Positions 1 through 8,895 of a stretch of 55,018 nucleotides of DNA are shown in pieces. The DNA is from an uncultured Verrucomicrobia subdivision 3 bacterium. GTDB lineage: Bacteria > Verrucomicrobiota > Verrucomicrobiia > Limisphaerales > UBA11358. Both the position numbers and the translations under genes were made by a program. The notes under the pieces are model-generated. The model was not told where the DNA came from. It searched no databases and saw nothing but the letters and a program-made list of their open reading frames with translations. Within the stretch, counting starts at the first letter, position 1; each line of letters opens with the position of its first letter. The stretch spans positions 1 to 55,018 of the forward strand of contig CAINLR010000016.1 in the NCBI GenBank assembly GCA_903850425.1. Reading direction: 5' to 3'.

Positions 1-78
1 GGTAGTGGCGCGCACCAAGGCACGCAACTCGACGGCTTGTGCCGCCGTGAGTTCAAGGTGGGGGGCGTGGCGTGACAT
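1..78 (-). mobile_element. Partial IS630-type transposase/HTH protein (N-terminus only)
   Basis: A reading frame starts at ATG (76-78, minus strand) and runs off the window edge after 26 codons. It begins MSRHAPHLELTAAQ and continues into VELRALVRATT. This resembles the first helices of the helix-turn-helix domain that opens many IS630-family transposases (a pattern of the type L-(T/S)-x-E-x(3)-L-x(2)-L-x-R-x(2)-T). No DDE catalytic region is visible because the gene is cut off. The start lies 81 bases beyond the stop codon of the convergent-side neighbour, so an element end probably falls between 79 and 158. It could instead be a stand-alone regulator of the same HTH fold. The family call is by resemblance only. 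Confidence 0.5.
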
Positions 79-158
79 CGTTCACCCACAATAATCCCCA
101 TTAGCAGTTGTGTCACGCTTTTAAGGGACACTACACTAGCGTCGCTTTGCATCGGCTG

Positions 159-1484
159 CTACTCCTGGCTACGCACGAGGCGGACGTAGTTGTAGATGCG
201 GATGACATCGCCCTGCGGGCCGCGACCATGTGGAAACATCGCAGGGTCGCCAGCCTTGGGATCACTACGCTGGGCACCAGCACCATGGACGTCCACGAAG
301 CGATATTCGCCACCGCCGTCTGCCAGCGGGTCGGGGCCGGGACCGAAACCATTGCGCCGTTCGGACGGCCCGCCCGCTGCCGCGCGGGGCGACATCCAGC
401 CGGCGGCGCGACCGAAGGCGACATACATCGCCGCTCCTCCGCCAAGGAATCCCGCGTGCGTTGTCGCCGACCAGTAGCACGGATAGTCGGCCTGGCGGGC
501 TTCATTGGTGATGGTGGTGCAATCGAACAGGGGATCTATGGCCGGGGAATGGCTCGTGTCGGGCGAGCGCGAGTAGTCCACCAGGCTCTGCAATTCCTTC
601 ACGCTCGGGAGCCGCCAGTCAGCGTGGCCAAGATGTTTTCCGACATTCATGGTTTGCACCCAGGCCAGCGCGTCCTGCCAGTTCAGGCCCCGGCCGCTGT
701 CCGCCTTGGCCCACATAAGGCCTGTGGCGCGGTCAGCAATGGTGCCATCGTGGTCGTCGTTAAAATCATTGCGTCCGTAAGCTGGATTGTCCCGGACACA
801 TTGGACGAAAAAGGTTTTCTCCTGGGCGCCGCCGGGCATGAACAGGTCGTAACCCTTGATGCGGCCGTCGGCAAAGTTGACTCCAAACAGCTTGTCAAAG
901 CCGCGCGCGCCTTTGCCGACATACTTGGTGCTGGAAGCGTATTGGGAATCAATGACGCGCTCGCCGGAGCGCGGGTCGCCGTAAGCGAACTTAAAAAAAT
1001 TGGTGTCAAGGAAAGGCCGGAGCTGTGCAGGATCGGTTCCGCCGGGACCGCTGGGATCGGTTCCCCGCGCGTCGAAGAGAGAATACAGTTCTTTGATGGA
1101 CGGCAGCCGCCAGTCGTCGAAGCCGCCAAACTTGGCGGCGTTGAGTTTCGCGGGCAGCGCCCGCGCCTGCGGCAATGTTAGTTTATCGCGCCGCGTCAGC
1201 GAACCATCCCCAGCCGTATTCGGGCTGCGCTGCCAGGTCAGCCCGGTGACATTGTCATGCACGGTCAGGCCATCGGCACTGAGCGTGTAGCTGGCCGGAT
1301 GGTGATGAAACTGGGCGTCCTGGCCGTAGAACGCCTGGCCTGGGTGCGGCGGAACGATGGGATGGTGGTTGTCATAGCACTGCGTCTGGCCAGTAGCCAC
1401 CACGGGGTAGGCGGCGGCGCGAAGACTGGTGGCTGCCGGGCTGACGACCAGCATAGCCGTGACCAAGGTCGTGAATGTGTTCAT
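159..1484 (-). CDS. Secreted DUF1566 (Lcl C-terminal-like) domain protein, two tandem modules
   Basis: 441 residues from an ATG at 1484. An N-terminal signal peptide (about residues 1-24, hydrophobic, ending SLRAAA) predicts export. Two copies of the DUF1566 module follow. Copy 1 is around residues 75-230, with VTGLTWQRS, then DDWRLPSIKELYSL, closing FFVQCVR. Copy 2 is around 240-440, with ATGLMWAK, then ADWRLPSVKELQSL, closing YVRLVR. The WRLPS(I/V)KEL signature is diagnostic of the family, which is extracellular and of unknown biochemical function, often with adhesion or lectin-like contexts. The C-terminus ends with the normal YVRLVR close, so the gene is complete although an insertion-sequence frame starts just beyond its stop. 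A TAGAGT hexamer lies 6 bases before the ATG and may be a -10 box. Family assignment is firm; function is unknown. Confidence 0.85.
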   Translation of the reverse strand: MNTFTTLVTAMLVVSPAATSLRAAAYPVVATGQTQCYDNHHPIVPPHPGQAFYGQDAQFHHHPASYTLSADGLTVHDNVTGLTWQRSPNTAGDGSLTRRDKLTLPQARALPAKLNAAKFGGFDDWRLPSIKELYSLFDARGTDPSGPGGTDPAQLRPFLDTNFFKFAYGDPRSGERVIDSQYASSTKYVGKGARGFDKLFGVNFADGRIKGYDLFMPGGAQEKTFFVQCVRDNPAYGRNDFNDDHDGTIADRATGLMWAKADSGRGLNWQDALAWVQTMNVGKHLGHADWRLPSVKELQSLVDYSRSPDTSHSPAIDPLFDCTTITNEARQADYPCYWSATTHAGFLGGGAAMYVAFGRAAGWMSPRAAAGGPSERRNGFGPGPDPLADGGGEYRFVDVHGAGAQRSDPKAGDPAMFPHGRGPQGDVIRIYNYVRLVRSQE

Positions 1485-1528
1485 GGCGTCACTCTACTCG
1501 ATCCAACCTTAATGGCCGATTAATAATT

Positions 1529-1632
1529 TGTCAGAAACCCGGGGCAGGAACCTCGCTCCAAGTCACCGCAATTTTGGGAGTTGCTGCGGCTGCGTCGAAG
1601 ACGACACAGCCACGCTCCGGGCTTTTCTGACA
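1529..1632. repeat. Nested palindromic intergenic element
   Basis: Outer arms at 1529-1543 and 1617-1632 (TGTCAGAAA-CCCGGG versus CCCGG-GCTTTTCTGACA) are near-complementary. Between them a compact hairpin sits at 1588-1597/1602-1611 (GGCTGCGTCG, loop AAGA, CGACACAGCC, one mismatch). It fills the gap between the DUF1566 gene promoter side and the stop of the pectinesterase gene. The nested design matches the other palindromic elements in this window, although the sequence differs. It could also act as a transcription terminator for the pectinesterase gene, but no T-run follows the hairpin on the minus strand. Confidence 0.6.
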
Positions 1633-1636
1633 GGCT

Positions 1637-4600
1637 CTAGGGTTGCGCCGTGCGATAGAAAGCCGTGGCTGGAATCGTCCCGCCCAAGTCCGCGAAGCTA
1701 TCCGTAAACATAAATAGTCCGCTGGCGGGAGCATTAGTCGTCAGCACGGTCACCCAATCCACAAAGTTGGTGGAGCGCTGGATCTCATACTGGTAGGCCG
1801 GGATGCCGGCAAAATTCACCGTGGCACTGCCGCCGGAAACCGTAATGGACTGCGGCGTGCCCGCCACGGGATTGGTGGACACGGTGATCGTAATCAAGCC
1901 AGCAGCAGTTCCCCCCTGCCCGTCCCCGATGGTGTAGTTGATTTGATCGCTCACACCATTCGGATTGCTATAATAAATGTAGCTGGCGTCATAACTCACC
2001 GTCGCACCATTGGTGCTGCTGATGGTGGAGGCTAACGCAAGCGCATCGCCATCGGCATCACTCCAGTTGGCCGCCAAGTCAGGAACTGAGATCTTAAACG
2101 AGTAGCCGGCCGGCCGCACATAGCTGGTGGGACTGGTCGTTGGAACCACGTTGCCAGTATAGGTAAGCGTCGCCACCAAACTGGTCACGCTACCCGAACT
2201 ATTGATTGCCACTACCGAATAGTTGCCCGCATTGGTGCGCACGGCACTGGGCAGGTTATAGCTGGCACCGGTGGCACCACTGATTGGACTGCCGTTCTTA
2301 AGCCATTGATAGGTGGGCTCGGGAATACCCGTGGCACTCACCGCAAAGCTCGCCGCCTGACCGGCACTAGCGATCCGGTTGGTGGGCTGGCTGATGATGT
2401 TCGGGGCCAGGGCCGGCACCCAGCCGTTCAGCCAGATGGTGGAACTACGCGCGGCCGTCAAGCGTCCGTCGCCTTCCGTCAACGCGGTCAGGCCAAAGGT
2501 GCGCGAAATGGTGTTATCCAGATTACTGTTGCCAAATTCCCAGAGAATCTGACTGGAGATGACCGACGACGCCGGGTTGGTATAGTTGGCATCAAAGTTA
2601 CAACTGATGAAGGCGACATTACCGCCCGCGGTGCCGTTCGCGTCGGCCACAGTGGTGTTGGAAATCGTGTTGATGATGCGGGTGAACTGGCAGCGCATGA
2701 AGGCGAAGCCGTTGGTTCCAGCCAGGTCTGTCCGCGAAGCCGTGAGGTTGCCCGTGTTGAGCGCCCCGCCACTGCCGACCAGCGTTCTGAGTTCGCAGTT
2801 GGTGAAGAACAGCCGGCCACCGCCCCAGATGTAGTCATACTGCCCCTCGATCTGGCTGTTGTAGAAGTAGGCCTCCGAACTATTCTGGTTGGCCAGAATG
2901 GTATCCTGATAGCTGCCGACATGGGCGTTGTTCAGGATGAAGCGGCGGGCATTGGATTCAATCATCAACGCCTCCGCCTGCGAACCGCCCACCGGCGTCC
3001 GGTTGGTCACCGTCAGGTTTTCAATCGCAATGTCGTTGGCATTTACTTTGAAGGCCATGCGCGCGTGCGTGGAGCCGCCATTGGCGACTTGGAACGTGGC
3101 GTTGTTCGCGTAGCCGACAATGGTGCCCAGCCGACTCTGGCCGCGGAAGGTGACATTGTGCTTGCCGGCGATGTCCACGATTTCGTTGTAATCCCCGTTG
3201 CGGATATTGATCACACTTGGAGTCGTGTTACCACTGGGAATAGAGTTTACCGCGCCTTGGACGGTCAAGAAGTCGCCGCTGCCATCCGATGCCACGACCA
3301 GGCTGGTCGGGTTGACTGCGCCGCCCGGCTTGGTGGTGAACCGCCACGCATTTGTGTCGGTGATGCCGACGAAGTAAGCGCCGCTCGCATCGGTGAAGAC
3401 GCCGTTGTCCACCGTGACGTAGTAGGTCTGGTTGGAAGTCATCACGCTGGAATGAGGATAGATGGTCGCCGTGCTGCCGCTGATGGTGACCGCATAGTAA
3501 GTGAATGACTGCCCGTCGCCGACAAAGCTTCGCTGCTGCGGATTCCCCAGACTCAGATTGATCGTATCCACCGGCGTGCTGGAGTTACTGGCATTGAAGA
3601 TTTTGATCGTGCCCGCGGCCCGCAACGTCGGCGTCTGGTTGAAGGTGATGGCCAACGGCGTGTCGTAAAAGGCGCTAGTGGCCCCATTATTCGGTGATAG
3701 AACGGTGACGGGCATGAGTGAATTAACCGTCAGCGTGACGCTGGCGCTGTTAGTGACGCCCGCCTGATTCGTGATCGTCACCGAGTAAGTAGCGATGTCC
3801 GACGGGGCAACCGAACTGAAGGCCAGGGTCGCGGAACTGCTGCCGGAGAGAGTGCCACCGTCCGTCAGGGGCGAACCGTTCTTACTCCATTTGAAACTGG
3901 GGGCCGGCACGCCCGTCGCGGCCACGGTAAACGCGGCCGCCTGGGTATTGGTGACCACCACATTCACCGGTTGCAGAGTAATGACGGGCCGGACGATCAC
4001 TGTCAGTGTGGCGCTATTGGTCACCTTACCTGCGACATTCGTGGCAACCAGTGAATAGGTCGTCTGATCCGCCGGATACTGGGCATTAACGATGGTCAGG
4101 TTCGCCAGGTTTTCACCCGTGATATCGGCACCGTTCTTCTGCCACTGAAGGTAAGGCGCTGGATTGCCGGAAACCGATGCCGTGAAGGTGGCACTGTTTC
4201 CTTGCGTCACGGTTTGATTGAAGGGGCCGGTAACGATGGGAGCGATGTCATTGGTGCTGATGGTGACGGAAGTTGGCGGCGCGCTGGTCACGGCCCCGAA
4301 TACGTTCGTCACCACAATCACATAACTGCCACTCTCCGCCTCCTGCGCATTGGTGATGGTCAATGATGCAGTGGAGGTGCCAGCCAATATTGCCCCGCTG
4401 CCGGTCGGACCGTCCGCGAGATTAACGCCGTCCTTACGCCACTGGGGGAAGAGCGGAGCCACGCCGGTATAGTTGGCGGCGAGCGTTACATCAACGCCGG
4501 GCGCGCTGGCAAAGTTGTTCGGCGTGCTGGTAACGACCGGCCGAGGATCGTTGGGCAGGACCAAGTCCAGTGAGCTGTTCGCGATATTATTCGACAGGTA

Positions 4601-6256
4601 AGCACCCGGGGCCGCCGCCGGCAAGGCACCGCCGATACCAAAGTTCGTCACGCCCACGCCAAGCTGCGACGTGAACTTGATCAGCGTCACCTGCTTCGGA
4701 TAGCTCGCGAACACGGCGACGGAATCGAGACCAATCAAATTCGTCGCGCCGCTGCTGACGAGGTTCGCGCAAAAAATGTTCGTGATGCCGGTGATGTTCA
4801 GGCGCACCGTGGCGTTCGTCACGGCAAACGTCGTCGGGCGGCTGGCCGGCGAACCGATGCCGTTCGTGACCACCAGCGTGCCTGAATTCAGGGTGATGGA
4901 ATTGTTGTTCGTGCTAGCCGCGCCCACGATGATGCGGTTGGCCAGCACGATGCCGCCGTTGCGAATGTTCAAGATGCCATACGTTTTTGCGGCGTTCGTG
5001 CCGCCGGTGCCGGGCACAAAGGCGACCGTGGTGTGGCCGAGTTCGAGCGTGTTGTTGACGACGAGCTTCGCCGCCGCGCCATTCACGTTCACTATGCCCA
5101 AGTTGCCCGCGAAACTGGTGGCCGGGCCGAGCACCTGATTGCCGGCGATGAGGTTGTTCACATCCATCGTCCCCGCCGTGAACGTCAGCACCCCGACGTT
5201 GAAACCCGCTGACGTATGTTGCGGTGCGCAGTCGCGGCCGAGCGACATCGTCTCCACCAGAGCGTCCACCGTGCCGAGGCTGAAGTCATTGGTGCCAATC
5301 GAGAGTTGGGCGGACGAGGCGCTGTCCGCCATGTCGGCGATGCCCCACCACGTCACGCGGCTGGCGTTCCCGCCAACGCCGCGGAAGAACGCCGAAGGCG
5401 CTGCGAACGCTGGATTAAAAGTCATCGTGGCGGCCGAACTGGCCGACGCTTTGGATTTGCCAATGCCCAGGCTGTCCACATAGACCGCATTCGTCTGGCC
5501 GAGATAGAGAAAGCTGAGCGCGCTGGCGTTATTGCCGGCCCCCACATGAACCAGTTCGATGGCGTTCGTGGGCGTGCCGGTGGTGGCATAATTGGCCAGC
5601 GTGTTTGTCAGGTTCAGCCGGATATTGTTCGTGCGGGCCAGCAACAAAATTCCGGAGTTGCGCTGGGCCACCGCGTTTTGAAAATGGATGCTGCCGATGC
5701 CAATGCTGAAGATGTTCGCGTTGAAGTTATCAACGCCCGACAAATCCAACACCGCGCGCGAGCCGTTGGCGGAGGCCTGGCCCTGGTTCAGCACAAGGTT
5801 GGCGGCGGTATTGTTGAGGTTGAGCGTCGCACCCGCACCCTTGATGGAATTGGTTAAGACGCGCGCCGCGCCGACGTCACCGGACGTGCCGACGAATAAC
5901 CCGCCCACGTTTGTGAGGTTCAACGTCTGGCCGGCCGCTATCTGCACGGTGTGAAAGCCGTTGCTCTGGCCGAATTGCAGCGAGCCGATATAGCCGCCGA
6001 AGGAGAGATCCACCAGACTGTTGGCCACGCCCGCGACCAGATTGGTGCCCGCATCAACCAACTTCACATCGTCCCCGCCCGCCGGCACCGTGCCGCCAAC
6101 CCAGTTGCCCGCCGTGGACCAGTTGGTATCCGTGCCACTGGCGCCACTCCACACAATGGTGGCGGCGGAAACACCCGCAACCGACAGTAGCAATCCCAGC
6201 GCGATGACAAAGACACGAATGGGAAACAAAGGCATGGAACGTTGGTGGGTGTGCAT
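1637..6256 (-). CDS. Giant secreted pectinesterase with Ig-like, autotransporter-strand and cadherin-like modules
   Basis: About 1,539 residues from ATG 6256 (ATG 6235 is equally possible; the frame stays open far upstream into the divergent gene, which I reject). The signal peptide ends LLLSVAGVSA. Residues about 35-565 are Gly/Asn/Thr-rich beta-strand repeats starting VWSGASGTDTNW, typical of autotransporter-associated strand repeats. Three Ig-like domains follow (about 570-845; motifs PQWRKDG, LQWQKNG, FKWSKNG), then a Big_5-like domain (845-980). The pectinesterase (CE8) domain is at about 980-1280: DGSGDFLTVQGAV, the aspartate motif GSYQDTI near 1115, and GQYDYIWGGGRLFF near 1140, equivalent to the family GxxDFIFG. 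A fourth Ig domain (WLKNGSP), a cadherin-like repeat (SDADGDAL) and a C-terminal module ending TAFYRTAQP close the protein. It should demethylate pectin outside the cell, possibly surface-attached. Catalytic residues appear intact. Confidence 0.88.
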   Translation of the reverse strand: MHTHQRSMPLFPIRVFVIALGLLLSVAGVSAATIVWSGASGTDTNWSTAGNWVGGTVPAGGDDVKLVDAGTNLVAGVANSLVDLSFGGYIGSLQFGQSNGFHTVQIAAGQTLNLTNVGGLFVGTSGDVGAARVLTNSIKGAGATLNLNNTAANLVLNQGQASANGSRAVLDLSGVDNFNANIFSIGIGSIHFQNAVAQRNSGILLLARTNNIRLNLTNTLANYATTGTPTNAIELVHVGAGNNASALSFLYLGQTNAVYVDSLGIGKSKASASSAATMTFNPAFAAPSAFFRGVGGNASRVTWWGIADMADSASSAQLSIGTNDFSLGTVDALVETMSLGRDCAPQHTSAGFNVGVLTFTAGTMDVNNLIAGNQVLGPATSFAGNLGIVNVNGAAAKLVVNNTLELGHTTVAFVPGTGGTNAAKTYGILNIRNGGIVLANRIIVGAASTNNNSITLNSGTLVVTNGIGSPASRPTTFAVTNATVRLNITGITNIFCANLVSSGATNLIGLDSVAVFASYPKQVTLIKFTSQLGVGVTNFGIGGALPAAAPGAYLSNNIANSSLDLVLPNDPRPVVTSTPNNFASAPGVDVTLAANYTGVAPLFPQWRKDGVNLADGPTGSGAILAGTSTASLTITNAQEAESGSYVIVVTNVFGAVTSAPPTSVTISTNDIAPIVTGPFNQTVTQGNSATFTASVSGNPAPYLQWQKNGADITGENLANLTIVNAQYPADQTTYSLVATNVAGKVTNSATLTVIVRPVITLQPVNVVVTNTQAAAFTVAATGVPAPSFKWSKNGSPLTDGGTLSGSSSATLAFSSVAPSDIATYSVTITNQAGVTNSASVTLTVNSLMPVTVLSPNNGATSAFYDTPLAITFNQTPTLRAAGTIKIFNASNSSTPVDTINLSLGNPQQRSFVGDGQSFTYYAVTISGSTATIYPHSSVMTSNQTYYVTVDNGVFTDASGAYFVGITDTNAWRFTTKPGGAVNPTSLVVASDGSGDFLTVQGAVNSIPSGNTTPSVINIRNGDYNEIVDIAGKHNVTFRGQSRLGTIVGYANNATFQVANGGSTHARMAFKVNANDIAIENLTVTNRTPVGGSQAEALMIESNARRFILNNAHVGSYQDTILANQNSSEAYFYNSQIEGQYDYIWGGGRLFFTNCELRTLVGSGGALNTGNLTASRTDLAGTNGFAFMRCQFTRIINTISNTTVADANGTAGGNVAFISCNFDANYTNPASSVISSQILWEFGNSNLDNTISRTFGLTALTEGDGRLTAARSSTIWLNGWVPALAPNIISQPTNRIASAGQAASFAVSATGIPEPTYQWLKNGSPISGATGASYNLPSAVRTNAGNYSVVAINSSGSVTSLVATLTYTGNVVPTTSPTSYVRPAGYSFKISVPDLAANWSDADGDALALASTISSTNGATVSYDASYIYYSNPNGVSDQINYTIGDGQGGTAAGLITITVSTNPVAGTPQSITVSGGSATVNFAGIPAYQYEIQRSTNFVDWVTVLTTNAPASGLFMFTDSFADLGGTIPATAFYRTAQP

Positions 6257-6366
6257 AAAAGAAATAAATGAATTGGATTCGATGACGACTTTAACGGAGG
6301 ATTCACCATCGTCAGCTCCGAAATGCTGCAAATGACTTTGAAGAAAGGGTCCGCCGTCGCGACCTC

Positions 6367-6407
6367 GACCCAACCGGCGACTGCCGGTTAAGGCGAGTCC
6401 TTGGGTC
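6367..6407. other. Stem-loop in the divergent promoter region
   Basis: GACCC (6367-6371) pairs with GGGTC (6403-6407). Inside it AACCGGC (6372-6378) pairs with GCCGGTT (6383-6389) around the tetraloop GACT. A 13-base stretch bulges on one side. It lies between the pectinesterase start (6256) and the flavoprotein start (6502), so it would be in the 5' leader region of the pectinesterase message if transcribed from upstream. It is either a leader RNA structure or another dispersed repeat. I do not recognise a riboswitch class. Confidence 0.4.
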
Positions 6408-6461
6408 TCACGATCCGCGCCTTGCCACGGCTCATCGTCGTGGCCGCATTGCACTTGTGGT

Positions 6462-6491
6462 TTGACGCCGCCAGAAACCGCCGGCGATACT
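6462..6491 (+). promoter_or_regulatory. Sigma-70-type promoter of the geranylgeranyl reductase family gene
   Basis: TTGACG (6462-6467), an 18-base spacer, and GATACT (6486-6491) match the -35 and -10 consensus well. The ATG at 6502 lies only 10 bases beyond the -10 box, so the transcript would start a few bases before the start codon (near-leaderless). Confidence 0.55.
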
Positions 6492-6501
6492 CCGCGCCCA
6501 C

Positions 6502-7656
6502 ATGAGCGCGGACAAACTCTACGACGCCGCGGTGATCGGCACCGGCCCGGCGGGAGCTTCAGCCGCGCTGGCGCTCGCCCGCCGGGGCTTGGCCGTCCTG
6601 CTGCTGGAAAAAGCTGCGTTGCCACGCTACAAAACCTGCGGTGGCGGCATCCTTCAGCGTGCCTACCAATTGCTGCCGCCAGAAATGGCACACGTGGTGG
6701 AGCGCACTTTTAATTCAGTGGAGTTGAATTTTCTCGGCACGAATTTGCACTTCGTCGCCACGCGCACGGAGCCGATGGTTTATATGGTGATGCGGGCGGA
6801 AATGGATTGCCTGCTCGCGCACGCCGCCCGTGATGCCGGCGCGCGGCTCATCGAATCTTGTCCGGTAAAAAATGTGAGAGTGAAGGCCGAGTCCGTGGAA
6901 CTCGCCACGGCGCAAGGCAACTTCCGCGCCCAGTTCGTCGTCGCGGCCGACGGCGTTTACAGCCCCACCGCCAAGGCGCTGGGTTGGGCGGATTTGCCCG
7001 CGCTCGCTCCCGCGCTGGAATACGAGCTCCACCTGCCCGCTGAAGACCTGGCGCGCTTCAGCCAAAGACCGCGCTTCGATTTCAATGGCAGCGCCGCCGG
7101 TTACGCGTGGGTTTTTCCGAAGCGCGACCACCTCTCCGTGGGCATCCTGAGCACGCGCCGCCCGTGTCCCGACCTGCCCGCGCAATTGATGAAATATCTC
7201 GCGCAGCTAGGCATTACGCGCATTCAGAAAATGGAGAAGCACGGCTATTTTATTCCGCTGGCACCGCGCCGTGAACCGCTCGCGCGCGGCCGCGTGCTGC
7301 TCGCCGGCGACGCCGCTGGGCTCGTTGATCCGGTGACTGCCGAAGGTATTTCCCACGCGCTCTTGAGCGGACAACTCGCCGCCACCGCGCTGGCCGAAGG
7401 TTCGTTGGATGTGCGTCGTGTGGCTGGACATTACCAATCGCTGCTGGAGCAAAACATCCTGGGCGAGTTGCGCGCGGGCCGGCTTTTGGCCAAGGTGCTT
7501 TACAACTATCCGCGTGTGCGCCACTGGGCATTTCGGGCGCAAGGAAAGGCGTTGAGCGATTTTGTGGCGGGCATAGTCATGGGCGAACGCAACTACGCCA
7601 GCGCCCTAAAAAGCCCGGCGAGCTATCTGAAAATGTTCGGGCGGAAAGGCGGCTGA
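6502..7656 (+). CDS. Geranylgeranyl reductase family FAD-dependent oxidoreductase
   Basis: 384 residues. The N-terminal dinucleotide-binding signature AAVIGTGPAGASAALALA (residues 9-26) is followed by a Glu that ends the second strand (LLLEKAALPRYKTCGGG). That PRxKxCGGG motif is diagnostic of the geranylgeranyl reductase/ChlP-like flavoproteins, and the second FAD motif is VLLAGDAAGLVDPVTAEGIS (about 266-285). These enzymes saturate prenyl chains of archaeal lipids, chlorophylls or quinones; in bacteria many members are uncharacterised and may act on menaquinone or carotenoid chains. Length is normal (about 380-400). It has its own predicted promoter just before the ATG. Nothing nearby names a substrate, so only the family and cofactor are secure. 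Confidence 0.85.
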   Translation: MSADKLYDAAVIGTGPAGASAALALARRGLAVLLLEKAALPRYKTCGGGILQRAYQLLPPEMAHVVERTFNSVELNFLGTNLHFVATRTEPMVYMVMRAEMDCLLAHAARDAGARLIESCPVKNVRVKAESVELATAQGNFRAQFVVAADGVYSPTAKALGWADLPALAPALEYELHLPAEDLARFSQRPRFDFNGSAAGYAWVFPKRDHLSVGILSTRRPCPDLPAQLMKYLAQLGITRIQKMEKHGYFIPLAPRREPLARGRVLLAGDAAGLVDPVTAEGISHALLSGQLAATALAEGSLDVRRVAGHYQSLLEQNILGELRAGRLLAKVLYNYPRVRHWAFRAQGKALSDFVAGIVMGERNYASALKSPASYLKMFGRKGG

Positions 7657-7711
7657 TCATTTTGGCGTAGCGGTCAGATTGAAATGGATGCTCTCTGGCG
7701 CGCGTGGCAAA

Positions 7712-7806
7712 GCGCCAGAGGGCTGGCGCAGTCCAGGACGCTGGCGCGGATGGCTGAGGCTCCCGTGGACGCGAAGCGTCTTGGACTGCGGTGGCCCCTC
7801 CACCGC
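7712..7806. repeat. Nested palindromic repeat, family 1, copy A
   Basis: The copy consists of hairpin GCGCCAG/CTGGCGC (7712-7729), arm 7727-7741 pairing with 7776-7790 with one mismatch (GCGTCTTGGACTGCG on the right), and a terminal hairpin GCGGTGG/CCACCGC (7788-7806). The block AGTCCAAGACGC and the hairpins with a GAGGG or CCCTC core also occur at 29647-29728 and 33550-33642. It fills the 196-base gap between the flavoprotein and CvfB genes, which converge here. It may form a cruciform or help end transcription. Confidence 0.8.
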
Positions 7807-7852
7807 GCTTTCAAAACCGCGTAGGCGCCGAGGTGACCAGGCTCAAATCCAT

Positions 7853-8761
7853 TTAGGTTCGCGGGCCTGAGCCCGGAGGTTTGCGGCTGGGCAGTTGCGT
7901 ATTCACGCCGGGCGACCAGTTGGTATTTTCGAGCAATTGAATGCCGGGCTTGGTAAAGGCGATGCGCCGCGTTTTGTAGAGCTTGCCCAGCGCCTGCTTG
8001 AAGGCCTTTTTGCTGACGCCAAACTTGTCGCGGATGGCGACGGGCGTGCTGTCGTCGTCGAAGGCAAGTTTGCCGCCGCTGGCTTGCAGGGCTTCGACAA
8101 TTTGATTCGTGAGCGGCGCGACGCGTCGGTAACCGGAGGCGTCGAGCGCGAGATCAATCTTGCCGCCGGAACGCACGGTGCGGACAAAGCCTTTGAGCTT
8201 CTGGCCAACTTCCAGCGGCGAGGCGAGATCGCTTTTGTAAAGCAGTCCGCGATGCGCGTTTTCCACAATCGCATTGTAACCGAGCGGCGAGCGGCCGGTG
8301 ACGAGGATGTTGACTGGCTGGCCATCCCGATAAGCCGGCGTGTCGCGATTGAGATGCCGGGTCAGGCGCGTGGTGGCGAGGATGCGCGTGCTCTTCACGT
8401 CGAGGCAGACATAGACAATGATGCGGTCGCCCACGCGCAGGGGAAATTCCTGTTCACGGAACGGCAGCAGCAAATCCTTGGAGAGTCCCCAATCCAGAAA
8501 CGCGCCGATGTTGTCGTGAATGCTGATGACCTTCATCAAGGCAAATTCCCCGACCATGGCGTTGGGCGTTTCGGTGGTGGCGACGAGGCGATCCTCGGAA
8601 TCGCGATAGACAAACACATCCAGTTTGTCTTTCGGTTTCAAATCTTTGGGGATGTAACGGCCGGGCAAAAGAATTTCGCCCAGCTCGCCGCCGTCCAAGT
8701 AAAGGCCGGGTTGCGAAGCTCTCACCACGGAGAGGAGATTGCGTCTGCCAATGATTGCCAT
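7853..8761 (-). CDS. S1-domain RNA-binding protein, CvfB family
   Basis: 302 residues from ATG 8761. It has the layout of CvfB/YitL. An N-terminal S1-like segment (residues 1-65) is followed by a central S1 domain (about 70-140; VISIHDNIGAFLDWGLSKDL, a typical S1 strand pattern) and a third S1-like segment (145-215; NAIVENAHRGLLYKSDL). A C-terminal winged-helix domain (220-290; VSKKAFKQALGKLYKTRRI) closes it. CvfB proteins bind RNA and modulate virulence or regulatory gene expression in Firmicutes; the role here is unknown. Family length is about 280-300, so the gene is complete. It lies downstream of TrmO on the same strand with 134 bases between them and could be co-transcribed, linking two RNA-related proteins. 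Confidence 0.85.
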   Translation of the reverse strand: MAIIGRRNLLSVVRASQPGLYLDGGELGEILLPGRYIPKDLKPKDKLDVFVYRDSEDRLVATTETPNAMVGEFALMKVISIHDNIGAFLDWGLSKDLLLPFREQEFPLRVGDRIIVYVCLDVKSTRILATTRLTRHLNRDTPAYRDGQPVNILVTGRSPLGYNAIVENAHRGLLYKSDLASPLEVGQKLKGFVRTVRSGGKIDLALDASGYRRVAPLTNQIVEALQASGGKLAFDDDSTPVAIRDKFGVSKKAFKQALGKLYKTRRIAFTKPGIQLLENTNWSPGVNTQLPSRKPPGSGPRT

Positions 8762-8895
8762 GCACGGCAGGATAAACGAGCGGACGCGGTTTGAACAGGA
8801 AGGAACGGCCGGGCGCGATGGGACGAGCCGCCCGTCGGGCGGATTCGTGGTTGGCTTTCAAAGCAGAACGGGACCGGGCCGGAGGCGGGAACGGC

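Noticed and set aside
108..1181. Plus-strand 357-codon frame opposite the DUF1566 gene
   Set aside because: Composition and lack of motifs mark it as the antisense shadow of the secreted DUF1566 protein.
2306..3508. Plus-strand 400-codon frame
   Set aside because: Antisense to the catalytic pectinesterase domain; no protein-like motif of its own.
6257..6691. N-terminal extension of the pectinesterase frame
   Set aside because: Arg/Gly-rich, overlaps the divergent flavoprotein gene, and the signal peptide starts at 6256 or 6235.
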